Shown here in pieces: positions 31,268-40,097 of a DNA stretch of 64,000 bases. The position numbers and the translations under genes are program-made. This DNA comes from Pseudomonas sp. IPO3778 (GTDB taxonomy: Bacteria > Pseudomonadota > Gammaproteobacteria > Pseudomonadales > Pseudomonadaceae): positions 1 to 64,000 of the forward strand of contig NZ_JACARC010000044.1 in assembly GCF_013386825.1 (NCBI RefSeq), in the 5' to 3' direction. How positions within the stretch are numbered: the stretch's first letter is position 1; each line of letters begins with the position of its first letter. The notes under the pieces are model-generated. The model searched no databases and had not been told where the DNA came from. It worked only from the letters and a program-made list of their open reading frames with translations.

Positions 31268-31978
31268 ATGACTGAACCCCTACGCCTCTCCAAACGCCTC
31301 ATCGAACTGGTCGGTTGCTCCCGTCGGGAGGCTGAGCTGTTCATCGAAGGCGGCTGGGTCACGGTGGATGGCGAAGTGATCGACGAGCCGCAGTTCAAGG
31401 TCACCACCCAGAAGGTCGAGCTTGACCCTGAGGCCAAGGCCACAGCGCCGGAGCCGGTGACCATCCTGTTCCACGCGCCTGCCGGTGTGGATACCGAGAC
31501 GGCCATGGCGTCAATCAGCGCCGAGACCCTGTCGGAAGAACACCGCTTCAGCAAGCGCCCGCTCAAAGGCCACTTCCTGCGCCTGACCGCCAGCAGCGAC
31601 CTGCAAGCCAAGGCCAGCGGCCTGCTGGTGTTCACCCAGGACTGGAAGATTTTGCGCAAGCTGACCGCTGATGTGAACAAGATCGAACAGGAATACGTGG
31701 TGGAGGTGTCCGGCGACATGGTCGCGCACGGCCTGAACCGCCTCAACCACGGCCTGACCTACAAAGGTAAGGAGTTGCCAGCGGTGAAAGCCAGCTGGCA
31801 GAACGAGAACCGCCTGCGCTTTGCGTTGAAAAACCCGCAACCGGGTGTGATTGCCTTGTTCTGCGAAGCCGTTGGCCTGAAAGTCGTCGCCATTCGACGC
31901 ATCCGCATCGGCGGAGTGTCCATCGGCAAAGTGCCGGTAGGCCAATGGCGCTATCTGTCCGGTAAAGAAAAGTTCTAA
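31268..31978 (+). CDS. RsuA/RluB/RluF-family protein lacking the catalytic Asp
   Basis: A 236-residue protein with an S4 RNA-binding domain at the N-terminus (LSKRLIELVGCSRREAELFIEGGWVTVDG in two parts) and a pseudouridine-synthase-like domain. The family has RLDxxTSGLL with catalytic Asp; here the aligned segment is DLQAKASGLLVFTQDW, so Gln stands at the Asp position. The C-terminal IRIGGVSIGKVPVGQWRYL matches the RsuA family end. Annotated by family as an rRNA pseudouridine synthase, but activity is doubtful. The nearest Asp is two residues earlier. Confidence 0.8.
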   Translation: MTEPLRLSKRLIELVGCSRREAELFIEGGWVTVDGEVIDEPQFKVTTQKVELDPEAKATAPEPVTILFHAPAGVDTETAMASISAETLSEEHRFSKRPLKGHFLRLTASSDLQAKASGLLVFTQDWKILRKLTADVNKIEQEYVVEVSGDMVAHGLNRLNHGLTYKGKELPAVKASWQNENRLRFALKNPQPGVIALFCEAVGLKVVAIRRIRIGGVSIGKVPVGQWRYLSGKEKF

Positions 31979-32054
31979 GACTTTTTTCGCCGCCGAATCT
32001 CTCGATACCGCCTGCCTGGGCGGTGTCCACAGTTGAATGACCAGGATTGCCCAC

Positions 32055-32522
32055 ATGATTCACAACGACGTACTGCGCAGCGTGCGCTACATGCTCGACA
32101 TCAGCGACAACAAGATGGTCGAGATCACCAAGCTCGGCGGCATGGACGTCACCAAGGACGACCTGCTGACCTACCTCAAGAAAGACGAGGAAGAAGGCTT
32201 CGTGTTCTGCCCGGATGAAGTCATGGCGCATTTCCTCGATGGCCTGGTGATCTTCAAGCGCGGCAAGGACGAGAGCCGTCCACCCCAGCCGATCGACCTG
32301 CCGGTGACCAACAACATCGTCCTGAAAAAACTGCGCGTGGCCTTCGAACTGAAGGAAGACGACATGCACGCCATCCTCAAGGCTTCCGAGTTCCCGGTGT
32401 CCAAGCCGGAACTGAGCGCGCTGTTCCGCAAGTTCGGCCACACCAACTACCGCACCTGCGGTGACCAGTTGCTGCGCAACTTCCTCAAGGGCCTGACCCT
32501 GCGCGTTCGCGTAAGCCCGTGA
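32055..32522 (+). CDS. DUF1456 (YehS-like) protein
   Basis: A 155-residue cytoplasmic protein made of two similar DUF1456 halves: NDVLRSVRYMLDISDNKMVEI with ...KDDLLTYLKK, and NNIVLKKLRVAFELKEDDMHAIL with ...KPELSALFRKFG. Each half is helical. Function unknown. ATG 32055 starts the conserved MIHNDVLRS. The gene overlaps trmO by 4 nt (GTGA). Confidence 0.85.
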   Translation: MIHNDVLRSVRYMLDISDNKMVEITKLGGMDVTKDDLLTYLKKDEEEGFVFCPDEVMAHFLDGLVIFKRGKDESRPPQPIDLPVTNNIVLKKLRVAFELKEDDMHAILKASEFPVSKPELSALFRKFGHTNYRTCGDQLLRNFLKGLTLRVRVSP

Positions 32523-33214
32523 CCTACAGCGTCTCGCCCATCGGCTTTGTGCGCTCCTGTTTCAAGGAGAAGTTCGCCATCCCGCGCCAGCCACAACTGG
32601 CGCCCGCCGCCCGTGGCGTGCTGGAACTGGTGGCACCGTTCGATCAGGGTGAGGCCGTGCAAGGTCTGGAGCAGGTCAGCCATGTGTGGCTGCTGTTCCT
32701 GTTCCACCAGGCGCTGGAAGACAAGCCACGGCTGAAAGTGCGCCCGCCTCGCCTGGGGGGCAACACGTCCATGGGCGTGTTTGCCACCCGCGCAACACAC
32801 CGGCCCAACGGGATTGGCCAGTCGGTGGTCAAGCTGGACAAGGTGGAAGACGGCCGCCTGTGGATATCCGGCATCGACCTGCTGGATGGCACGCCAATCC
32901 TCGACATCAAGCCGTACGTGCCGTACGCGGACATCGTTGACACCGCCACCAACCGCATCGCCAGCGCCGCGCCAGCGCTGATCCCCGTGCAATGGCTGAA
33001 GACTGCGCTGCTACAGGCAGAGGGCCATGCTCAGCGCCTTGGGGAGCCATTGGTGGCGTTGATCGAGCAATGTTTGGCGCAGGACCCACGGCCTGCGTAC
33101 CAGACCCCAGGGCCGGAGCGGGAGTACGGGGCACAGTTCTGGGATGTGGATGTGCGCTGGCACTATCCCGAGGCCGGGATGATTTGTGTGCTGGAAGTGA
33201 TTGCCGCCAAGTAA
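32519..33214 (+). CDS. trmO: tRNA (N6-threonylcarbamoyl-A37) methyltransferase TrmO
   Basis: A 231-residue TsaA-like beta-barrel methyltransferase that makes m6t6A37 in some tRNA-Thr. N-terminus is PIGFVRSCFKEKFAIPRQP; the SAM pocket has GVFATRATHRPNGIG and DLLDGTPILDIKPYVPYAD. GTG start at 32519 overlaps the previous stop (GTGA), so it is translationally coupled to the DUF1456 gene. Length agrees with the E. coli protein. Confidence 0.93.
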   Translation: MTYSVSPIGFVRSCFKEKFAIPRQPQLAPAARGVLELVAPFDQGEAVQGLEQVSHVWLLFLFHQALEDKPRLKVRPPRLGGNTSMGVFATRATHRPNGIGQSVVKLDKVEDGRLWISGIDLLDGTPILDIKPYVPYADIVDTATNRIASAAPALIPVQWLKTALLQAEGHAQRLGEPLVALIEQCLAQDPRPAYQTPGPEREYGAQFWDVDVRWHYPEAGMICVLEVIAAK

Positions 33215-33225
33215 ATCCCGGAAAC

Positions 33226-33265
33226 GAAAAAGCCCGCGCTGCCTGTGAAGGCAACGCGGGCTTTT
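33226..33265 (+). terminator. trmO terminator
   Basis: AAAAAGCCCGCG...CGCGGGCTTTTT hairpin just after the stop codon. Confidence 0.9.
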
Positions 33266-33281
33266 TAGTCGCACCAAAGTC

Positions 33282-33415
33282 ATGTGGCGAGGGAGCTTGC
33301 TCCCGTTGGGCTGCGCAGCGGCCCCAAAACCTGCCCCCCCATTTTATCTGGAACAACCAGGTGGCCTCGCCGGGACCGCTTCGCAGTCCAACGGGAGCGA
33401 GCTCCCTCGCCACAA
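33282..33415. repeat. REP-like inverted pair, family GTGGCGAGGGAGCTTGCTCCCG
   Basis: GTGGCGAGGGAGCTTGCTCC near 33282 and GGGAGCGAGCTCCCTCGCCAC ending near 33415 flank a unit with GGGCTGCGCAGCGGCCCC. A single related half occurs at 39529. It lies between the convergent trmO and fpr genes. Confidence 0.88.
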
Positions 33416-33431
33416 AAGCAAATCGGTTCCC

Positions 33432-34211
33432 TTATTTCTCGACGAACGCACGCTCGATCAGGTAGTCGCCCGGCTCACGCATGCGCGGGGAAACCTTCAG
33501 ACCAAAGCTGTTCAGCACTTCGCTGGTTTCATCCAGCATGCTCGGGCTGCCGCACAGCATGGCACGGTCGTCTTCAGGATTGATCGGCGGCAGGCCGATG
33601 TCGCTGAACAGCTTGCCGCTGCGCATCAGGTCGGTCAGGCGGCCTTCGTTTTCGAACGGCTCGCGGGTCACGGTCGGGTAGTAGATCAACTTGTCACGCA
33701 GGGCCTCGCCGAAGAACTCGTTCTGCGGAAGGTGCTCGGTGATGAATTCGCGGTAGGCGACTTCGTTGACGTAACGCACGCCGTGGCACAGGATCACTTT
33801 TTCGAAACGCTCGTAGGTTTCCGGGTCCTGGATCACGCTCATAAAGGGCGCAAGGCCAGTACCGGTGCTGAGCAGGTACAGGTGTTTGCCAGGTTTCAAA
33901 TCGTCAAGCACCAGGGTGCCCGTCGGTTTTTTGCTGATGATGATCTCGTCGCCTTCCTTCAAGTGCTGCAATTGGGAAGTCAGCGGGCCATCAGGCACCT
34001 TGATGCTGAAGAACTCCAGATGCTCTTCCCAGTTCGGGCTGGCAATGGAGTAAGCGCGCATGAGCGGGCGGCCATTAGGCTGTTGCAGGCCGATCATCAC
34101 GAACTGACCGTTCTCGAAGCGCAGGCCCGGATCGCGGGTGCACTTGAAGCTGAACAGAGTGTCGTTCCAGTGATGAACACTGAGGACACGCTCGTGGTTC
34201 ATGTTGCTCAT
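33432..34211 (-). CDS. fpr: Ferredoxin/flavodoxin-NADP reductase Fpr
   Basis: A 259-residue FAD enzyme. FAD site RAYSIASPN with the preceding NGQFVMIGL; NADP site LLSTGTGLAPFMSVIQDP; C-terminal end YLIERAFVEK is typical of the Pseudomonas enzymes. It exchanges electrons between NADPH and ferredoxin or bacterioferritin-associated ferredoxin. Divergent from the LysR gene finR, which controls it in P. putida under oxidative stress. Confidence 0.95.
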   Translation of the reverse strand: MSNMNHERVLSVHHWNDTLFSFKCTRDPGLRFENGQFVMIGLQQPNGRPLMRAYSIASPNWEEHLEFFSIKVPDGPLTSQLQHLKEGDEIIISKKPTGTLVLDDLKPGKHLYLLSTGTGLAPFMSVIQDPETYERFEKVILCHGVRYVNEVAYREFITEHLPQNEFFGEALRDKLIYYPTVTREPFENEGRLTDLMRSGKLFSDIGLPPINPEDDRAMLCGSPSMLDETSEVLNSFGLKVSPRMREPGDYLIERAFVEK

Positions 34212-34335
34212 GTACGGGGGACTCCTGGAAATGGGTCTGCGCCAACTGTTGGATGCGCAATTGCACAGCATTCTAATGGCGGCGACAATATCTGTTAACT
34301 GGATTATTAAGATAAGGGTTATCGGTTATATCGAT

Positions 34336-35262
34336 ATGCGATTTACTCTACGTCAACTGCAAGTCTTCGTCGCCGTCGCCCAGCAGGAAAGCGTCTCGCG
34401 CGCTGCTGGCCTTCTGGCCTTATCTCAATCCGCCGCCAGCACCTCGATTACCGAGCTGGAGCGCCAATCCAGCTGCCAATTATTCGACCGCGCCGGTAAA
34501 CGCCTGAGCCTGAACGCCCTTGGCCACCAGCTATTACCCCAGGCGGTAGCGCTGCTGGACCAGGCCAAGGAGATCGAAGACCTGCTCAACGGCAAGTCCG
34601 GCTTCGGCTCCCTGGCGGTGGGCGCCACCCTGACCATCGGCAATTACCTGGCGACGCTGCTGATCGGCAGCTTCATGCAGCAGCATCCCGAGAGCCAGGT
34701 GAAGCTGCATGTGCAGAACACTGCGCATATCGTGCATCAGGTGGCGCACTACGAAATTGATCTGGGTCTAATCGAAGGCGACTGCAGCCACCCCGACATC
34801 GAGGTGCAAACCTGGGTGGAAGATGAGCTGGTGGTGTTCTGCGCGCCCCAGCATCACCTGGCCAAGCGCGGCCAGGCCACCATGGAAGAACTGACCCATG
34901 AGGCGTGGATCCTGCGGGAACAAGGCTCCGGCACACGCCTGACCTTTGACCAGGCCATGCGTCATCACCGCAGCGCGCTGAATATTCGCCTGGAGCTGGA
35001 GCACACCGAGGCGATTAAACGGGCAGTGGAATCAGGGTTGGGGATTGGCTGCATCTCCCGGCTGGCACTGCGCGACGCCTTCCGGCGTGGCAGCCTGGTA
35101 CCAGTGGAAACACCGGACCTGGACCTGGCCCGGCAGTTCTACTTCATCTGGCACAAGCAGAAGTACCAGACTTCGGCGATGCGTGAGTTTCTTGAACTGT
35201 GCCGTTCCTTTACCGCCGGGGTGCAGCGCAGCGACGAGATCGTGCTGCCAACCATCGCTTAA
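34336..35262 (+). CDS. finR: LysR-type regulator FinR
   Basis: A 308-residue LysR regulator. N-terminal winged HTH MRFTLRQLQVFVAVAQQESVSRAAGLLALSQSAASTSITELE (given here in part, MRFTLRQLQVFVAV), and the effector-binding domain to the C-terminus. Divergent gene pair with fpr and synteny with P. putida identify it as FinR. Its stop and the stop of dgkA share the palindromic TTAA, so the two convergent genes overlap by four bases. Confidence 0.88.
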   Translation: MRFTLRQLQVFVAVAQQESVSRAAGLLALSQSAASTSITELERQSSCQLFDRAGKRLSLNALGHQLLPQAVALLDQAKEIEDLLNGKSGFGSLAVGATLTIGNYLATLLIGSFMQQHPESQVKLHVQNTAHIVHQVAHYEIDLGLIEGDCSHPDIEVQTWVEDELVVFCAPQHHLAKRGQATMEELTHEAWILREQGSGTRLTFDQAMRHHRSALNIRLELEHTEAIKRAVESGLGIGCISRLALRDAFRRGSLVPVETPDLDLARQFYFIWHKQKYQTSAMREFLELCRSFTAGVQRSDEIVLPTIA

Positions 35263-35621
35263 ATTAGGATAACGGCCCACACCAGGGTAATCATGGTCAG
35301 CGCGACGAATTGGGCGGCGCTGCCCATGTCCTTGGCGTTTTTCGACAAGGGATGCAGGTCCAGGGAAATCCGGTCAATCGCCGCCTCGACGGCCGAGTTG
35401 AGCAACTCAACGATCAATGCCAGCAGGCAGACTGCAATCAACAACGCCCGCTCCACCCGGCTGACATTCAGGAAGAAGCTCAGCGGGATCAGGATGACAT
35501 TGAGCAACACCAACTGACGAAAAGCCGCCTCGCCGGTGAAAGCCGCACGCAGGCCATCCAGGGAATATCCCCCCGCGTTGAAGATACGTTTGATACCGGT
35601 TTGACCTTTGAAAGGCGACAT
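35259..35621 (-). CDS. dgkA: Diacylglycerol kinase DgkA
   Basis: A 120-residue small membrane kinase. Three transmembrane segments and the signature ELLNSAVEAAIDRIS, with Glu-rich catalytic residues, identify it. It phosphorylates diacylglycerol produced by phosphotransfer reactions such as those of LTA-synthase-like or phosphoethanolamine transferases. Confidence 0.95.
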   Translation of the reverse strand: MSPFKGQTGIKRIFNAGGYSLDGLRAAFTGEAAFRQLVLLNVILIPLSFFLNVSRVERALLIAVCLLALIVELLNSAVEAAIDRISLDLHPLSKNAKDMGSAAQFVALTMITLVWAVILI

Positions 35622-35696
35622 AGAGTAGGCAACTGAGCAAAAAGGTGTGGGGAAACTAGAGTAAGCAAAGTCAAAAAAACGTGAATGAACAGCGTC

Positions 35697-36347
35697 TTAA
35701 TGCTGCGAAATTGACTCAAGTTGTTGCAAGAGCAGCGCTGCCTGGGTCCGCGTTCGGACACCCAGCTTGCGGAAAATCGCCGTGACGTGAGCCTTGATGG
35801 TCGCTTCCGACACGCTCAACTCGTAGGCAATCTGCTTGTTCAGCAGGCCTTCGCAGACCATGGTCAACACGCGGAACTGCTGGGGCGTCAGGCTGGCCAG
35901 GCCATCACGGGCGGCCTTGGCTTCGTCGGAGACATTAATCTCTTCAAAGGCTTGCGGCGGCCAGGAGACATCGCCATCCAGCACTGTGCGCACGGCGTTC
36001 TGGATGTCTTCCATGGAGCTGGACTTGGGAATGAAGCCGCTGGCACCGAACTCCTTGGAGCGCACCACCACGGAGGCCTCTTCCTGCGCCGAGACCATCA
36101 CCACCGGAATCTGCGGGTATTGCCCGCGCAGCAGCACCAGCCCGGAAAAACCATAGGCGCCGGGCATGTTCAGGTCCAGCAGGACCAGGTCCCAATCGGA
36201 TTTTTCGGTGAGGCGGGTTTCCAGCTCGGCAATGCTGGCGACTTCGACGAGGCGTACATCCGGCCCCAGGCCCAGCGTGACCGCCTGGTGCAGCGCACTG
36301 CGAAACAGCGGGTGGTCATCGGCAATCAGGATTTCGTATGTGGCCAT
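35697..36347 (-). CDS. erdR: NarL/LuxR-type response regulator ErdR
   Basis: A 216-residue regulator. Receiver: ILIADDHPLFR, phospho-acceptor Asp in LVLLDLNMPGAYG, Lys in GFIPKSSS. C-terminal LuxR HTH LTPQQFRVLTMVCEGLLNKQIAYELSVSEATIKAHV, seen as NKQIAYELSVSEATIK. The erdR-dgkA-finR-fpr order matches pseudomonads where ErdR acts in ethanol/acetate metabolism; no cognate kinase is adjacent. Confidence 0.85.
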   Translation of the reverse strand: MATYEILIADDHPLFRSALHQAVTLGLGPDVRLVEVASIAELETRLTEKSDWDLVLLDLNMPGAYGFSGLVLLRGQYPQIPVVMVSAQEEASVVVRSKEFGASGFIPKSSSMEDIQNAVRTVLDGDVSWPPQAFEEINVSDEAKAARDGLASLTPQQFRVLTMVCEGLLNKQIAYELSVSEATIKAHVTAIFRKLGVRTRTQAALLLQQLESISQH

Positions 36348-36601
36348 TTATTAAATGATCCTGTTTTTTATGGGGGCACCGATGGGTTCAGTGCCCGCCA
36401 ACACGCAAGGTGGCTGCCAGGCCAGCAGTCACCCAAGGGCGCGCTCAACGTCAAAAAACGACGTATCCAATCTGTGACAGCGCCCCAATCGGCGCCAAGC
36501 ATGCCCAGCGTAGCCTGGGTGGTCAAGCGCTACGCCCGTGGCTATTTTAGCGGGCTGCGCGTTTACGCGGCCATCATGCAAAGGTCGGCTGGCCATGACC
36601 C

Positions 36602-37312
36602 CTATAGATAAGGTGCAAGGCGAGTATGGACGATGTCGGCCGGGTCCAGGACCAACTGAAACTTGGCGGCCAGGTAATGGGTGCTGAACACGTCCAGATA
36701 GGCGTCCAGCACTTCGCTGGCGGCCAGGTCTTGCGCCAGTTCCAGGCACAGGGCCGCCACTTCGGCCGTGCAGAAGTGATCATCGCGCTTGGAGCGGCGC
36801 AGCTTGTAACGCGACAGTTGCTCCGGCGCCAGGCTCAGCACCGGCAGGTGCTCCAGGTACGGGCTCTTGCGGAACATCTTGCGCGCCTCGCTCCAGGTCC
36901 CGTCCAGCAGAATGAACAGCGGGCGCTTGCCCTCCTCCAGGCTGACCTGGTTAACCACCCGCTCCGGCGCCACAAACTCGCCGGGAAACACGATGTAGGG
37001 CTGCCATTGCGGGTCGGCCAGCAAGGCCAACAACGCCGGTTCAACCTCCGTTCGTGACCAGGGAAACGCAGTGGTGTCGTTGATCACATCGGCAATCAGC
37101 CAGCCGGTGTTGCTGGGTTTCATGGGCTCTACGTCATGCATCAACAAGCACATGCCGGATTTCGCCTCAACTTTGGGCCGCCACGCGCACAGGCAATACT
37201 CGGGAATCACCCTGCAGCCGGGGCAGCGCTCGGCACGCGAGCCCCGTGCAACAAACGGTTTTACGGCGCGCGCCAGGCGCTGGGTGCGCAAACGGGAGAC
37301 GGCATGGCTCAT
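36602..37312 (-). CDS. DTW-domain tRNA aminocarboxypropyltransferase (TapT-like)
   Basis: A 236-residue protein. N-terminal zinc-like CPGCRVIPEYCLC, then FILLDGTWSEARKM containing the DTW-type motif (DGTW here). Family members add the acp group to uridine 47 of tRNA using SAM. ATG 37312 (MSHAVSRLRTQRL) is the best start; no strong ribosome-binding site is visible and the frame is open far upstream. Confidence 0.82.
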   Translation of the reverse strand: MSHAVSRLRTQRLARAVKPFVARGSRAERCPGCRVIPEYCLCAWRPKVEAKSGMCLLMHDVEPMKPSNTGWLIADVINDTTAFPWSRTEVEPALLALLADPQWQPYIVFPGEFVAPERVVNQVSLEEGKRPLFILLDGTWSEARKMFRKSPYLEHLPVLSLAPEQLSRYKLRRSKRDDHFCTAEVAALCLELAQDLAASEVLDAYLDVFSTHYLAAKFQLVLDPADIVHTRLAPYL

Positions 37313-37519
37313 CGGCGGCGCCGCAGGAACGTGGAAATCGACACGGATAGAACTCGGGAAGGCAAAAAGTTGCCGCAGTTTACCAGAGGCGCCCGTACCC
37401 ACCTGCACTTCCCGGCAATACGCTGGCCGTAGTGGCCCGGGGTCACCTATAATCCCGCGCCACTGAACGCACAGCGCAGTGGCTGGTCTATGCACCAGTA
37501 ACCGAATCAGGAGAGTTTC

Positions 37520-37972
37520 ATGCTGCGTCTTATGCCACGCTTTATGCTGCGTGTTGTCGTTCCGTCCGTCGCCCTGGCGCTGGCCTTGCCTTTGGGTGCC
37601 CAGGCAGCCTCGCTGCTGGAGGCTCAACTGAACAAGAAGCTGCAGAGCGTCGCCCAAGAAAGCAACAAAGACCTGCCACGGGAAATTGACGAAAAAACCC
37701 TGGAAGTGGCCTACACCGTTGAAGGCTTGCAGCTGATTGACCATCTCAGCGTACAGCCAGACCGTGCAGAGCAAATGCGTGCCAACCCCAAGGCTGTGTA
37801 CTTCCAGCTGGGGCAAAGCGTGTGCCTGAACAAGGGCTATCGCGAGCTGATGGCCAAAGGTGCCGTGATGCGCTACGAAATCACCGAGAACAAAACCAAC
37901 CGCCCAGTGGCGTCGGTGAAGTTCCAGGAAGCCGACTGCCCGGCGCCGGCTGCCGCCAAAAAGAAAAAGTAA
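37520..37972 (+). CDS. Periplasmic hypothetical protein with signal peptide
   Basis: A 150-residue protein with a Sec signal peptide (VVVPSVALALALPLGAQA) and a mature domain with two cysteines (SVCLNKGY and EADCPAPA) that could form a disulfide, ending in AAAKKKK. The pattern resembles the small QSregVF-type (PA3611-like) fold, but this is a weak call. AGGAGAG precedes ATG 37520. Position between tapT and the LOG gene is as in other pseudomonads. Confidence 0.65.
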   Translation: MLRLMPRFMLRVVVPSVALALALPLGAQAASLLEAQLNKKLQSVAQESNKDLPREIDEKTLEVAYTVEGLQLIDHLSVQPDRAEQMRANPKAVYFQLGQSVCLNKGYRELMAKGAVMRYEITENKTNRPVASVKFQEADCPAPAAAKKKK

Positions 37973-38347
37973 GCGATGCTCCCTGTCGCGCGCCGCTGAT
38001 CAGCGGCGCGCACTATGCCCCTCTGAACCCTCCGGCCTCGCCCGCTCGCGGCAGCGTCTAAACTCCCTTACAAGTGATCAATAAGCGGTTGCCAGCCAAG
38101 ACTTTATGGGCTCATGATCAATTCATCCGGAAAGCCCGGAACATTGGGTTTTCACACCGTTCTGTAACATTTTCAGGGCAAAAGAAGGTTGCCCTTCTGT
38201 GCGTGCAGTGCAAAGGTTTTTAAACATAAGGAATATACAGAACCGGTTTCGCCCACCTCGTTAATCAGAGGCAACGACACATGCAGTGTCGTGGTCCCGT
38301 CGAATTTCTCGCCGGCACCCAGGGTTCTGTGAAGAAGGAGAAGTTGA
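37973..38347. other. Gene-free region with a perfect 24-nt palindrome
   Basis: It holds a perfect GC-rich palindrome at 37988-38011 (centre TGATCA) just after the upstream stop, without a T-tract, and a weaker hairpin at 38175-38195. The remainder is the 5' region of the LOG gene; no additional gene is seen. Confidence 0.6.
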
Positions 38348-39457
38348 ATGCCTTACGAACCGAATGAACTCCTGATCCGCCAATTTCAAGAAAACGGCAC
38401 CGACCTCACGCAGCAGGTCGACGCGCTACTCAACCTGATTGCGCCCAGCAGCCCGAACATCCCCCTTTATCGCGACATGATCTTCACCGTGTTGCGCATG
38501 GCGCAAGACGACCGCAGCCGCTGGAACGCCAAGATCACCCTGCAAGCGATCCGGGAACTGGACCACGCTTTCCGCGTGCTGGAGCAGTTCAAGGGCCGAC
38601 GTAAAGTCACGGTGTTCGGTTCGGCGCGTACACCGGTGGAGAGCCCACTGTACGCATTGGCCCGAGAAGTGGGCGCGGTCCTGGCCCGCTCGGACCTGAT
38701 GGTGATTACCGGTGGCGGCGGCGGCATCATGGCGGCGGCCCACGAAGGGGCCGGCCTGCAACACAGCCTGGGGTTCAACATCACCCTGCCGTTTGAACAG
38801 CATGCCAACCCGACCATCGATGGCACCGAGAACCTGCTGTCCTTCCACTTCTTCTTTACCCGCAAGCTGTTCTTCGTCAAGGAAGCCGACGCCCTGATCT
38901 TGTGCCCGGGCGGCTTTGGCACGCTGGATGAAGCGCTGGAAGTGCTGACCCTGATCCAGACTGGCAAAAGCCCGCTGGTTCCAGTGGTACTGCTGGACGC
39001 ACCGGGTGGCAGCTTCTGGCAAGGTGCCCTGGACTTTATCCGTAGCCAGCTTGAAGCCAATCGCTACATCCTGCCCACCGACCTCAAGTTGGTGCGCCTG
39101 GTATACAGCGCTGAAGCGGCGGTGGAAGAGATCAACCAGTTCTACGCCAACTTCCACTCCACTCGCTGGCTGAAGCGTCAGTTTGTGATTCGCATGCATC
39201 ATCCGCTGAGTGACCGTGCGTTGGCCCACTTGCAGGAGGCGTTTGCCAGCCTGCGGCTGAGTGGGGAGTTCCAGCAAACGGCGTACGTTGGCGAGGAGCA
39301 TGACGAGCCAAGCTTCAGCCACCTGACGCGGCTGGTGTTCAACTTCAATGGGCGCGACCAGGGGCGGCTGCGGGAGTTGGTGGACTACATCAACTTGCCG
39401 GAAAACTGGGCCCAGGCTCAGGGGAAAACGCAGCAGCGGGTGACGGAGACGGCGTGA
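38348..39457 (+). CDS. LOG-family nucleotide-binding Rossmann protein
   Basis: A 369-residue protein with the LOG (Lonely-guy-like) core: GSART, TGGGGGIMAAAHEGA and the catalytic LCPGGFGTLDEALEVLTLIQ, seen as PGGFGTLDE. N- and C-terminal extensions of about 80 and 120 residues surround it. Members cleave nucleoside monophosphates (cytokinin-activation or PpnN-type AMP/GMP nucleosidase activity). Substrate here is not determinable. GGAG precedes the ATG. Confidence 0.85.
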   Translation: MPYEPNELLIRQFQENGTDLTQQVDALLNLIAPSSPNIPLYRDMIFTVLRMAQDDRSRWNAKITLQAIRELDHAFRVLEQFKGRRKVTVFGSARTPVESPLYALAREVGAVLARSDLMVITGGGGGIMAAAHEGAGLQHSLGFNITLPFEQHANPTIDGTENLLSFHFFFTRKLFFVKEADALILCPGGFGTLDEALEVLTLIQTGKSPLVPVVLLDAPGGSFWQGALDFIRSQLEANRYILPTDLKLVRLVYSAEAAVEEINQFYANFHSTRWLKRQFVIRMHHPLSDRALAHLQEAFASLRLSGEFQQTAYVGEEHDEPSFSHLTRLVFNFNGRDQGRLRELVDYINLPENWAQAQGKTQQRVTETA

Positions 39458-39468
39458 CCCTGAAACGC

Positions 39469-39502
39469 AAAAAAGGCCCGCTACTTTCGTAGCGGGCCTT
39501 TT
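39469..39502 (+). terminator. Terminator after the LOG gene
   Basis: AAAAAAGGCCCGCTAC...GTAGCGGGCCTTTT hairpin. Confidence 0.9.
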
Positions 39503-39528
39503 GGGTTGTGTCAGGTAGGACGATGCGC

Positions 39529-39576
39529 AGGTTGGGGCCGCTGCGCAGCCCAGCGGGAGCAAGCTCCCTCGCCACA
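39529..39576. repeat. Solitary half of the GGCGAGGGAGCTTGCTCCC REP family
   Basis: The reverse complement of this stretch is nearly identical to the left arm of the pair at 33282 (including GGGCTGCGCAGCGGCCCC). Only one arm is present here. Confidence 0.8.
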
Positions 39577-39621
39577 CCAAGCCCCGTAATAATCAGAGCA
39601 ACCATTTACCAGGCACAGCCT

Positions 39622-40089
39622 TCAGTCATCCATATCCCGACCGCTCAACAAGCGGCTGATCATCTCCATCGAGAATCCACGGTAACTCAGGAAGCGACCT
39701 TGCTTCGCCCGTTCCCGCGCATCAATGGGCAGATGACCGGCAAACTTGCGACGCCAGGTATCTTCCAATTGCGCCTGCCAACTGATGCCGGACTCACGCA
39801 AGGCAAGTTCGATATCAGCACGTTGCAGGCCACGTTGGCTCAGCTCTTCGCGAATTCGCGCAGGGCCATAGCCGGAACGGGCTCGGTAGGAAACAAAACT
39901 TTCGAGGTAACGGGATTCCGACAGCAGCCCTTCTTCCGTCAAGCGGTCGAGGGCTGCGTCGATCATCTCGGGATCTGCGCCGCGCTGACGCAGTTTACGC
40001 GTCAACTCGACTCGACCATGCTCGCGTCGTGCGAGCAGGTCCATTGCAGTGCGCCTTACGGCGACGGGTGTATCCAGTACAACGCTCAT
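39622..40089 (-). CDS. recX: RecA regulator RecX
   Basis: A 155-residue helical RecX protein. Three-helix repeats, e.g. [23 protein letters not shown], here seen as [15 protein letters not shown], and [17 protein letters not shown]. It limits RecA filament growth. Eight bases downstream of recA, same strand, so co-transcribed. Confidence 0.95.
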   Translation of the reverse strand: MSVVLDTPVAVRRTAMDLLARREHGRVELTRKLRQRGADPEMIDAALDRLTEEGLLSESRYLESFVSYRARSGYGPARIREELSQRGLQRADIELALRESGISWQAQLEDTWRRKFAGHLPIDARERAKQGRFLSYRGFSMEMISRLLSGRDMDD

Positions 40090-40097
40090 CGTTTGGC

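Noticed and set aside
37988-38011. 24-nt perfect palindrome as terminator
   Set aside because: Stem is strong but no T-tract follows on either strand; kept only as a structural note.
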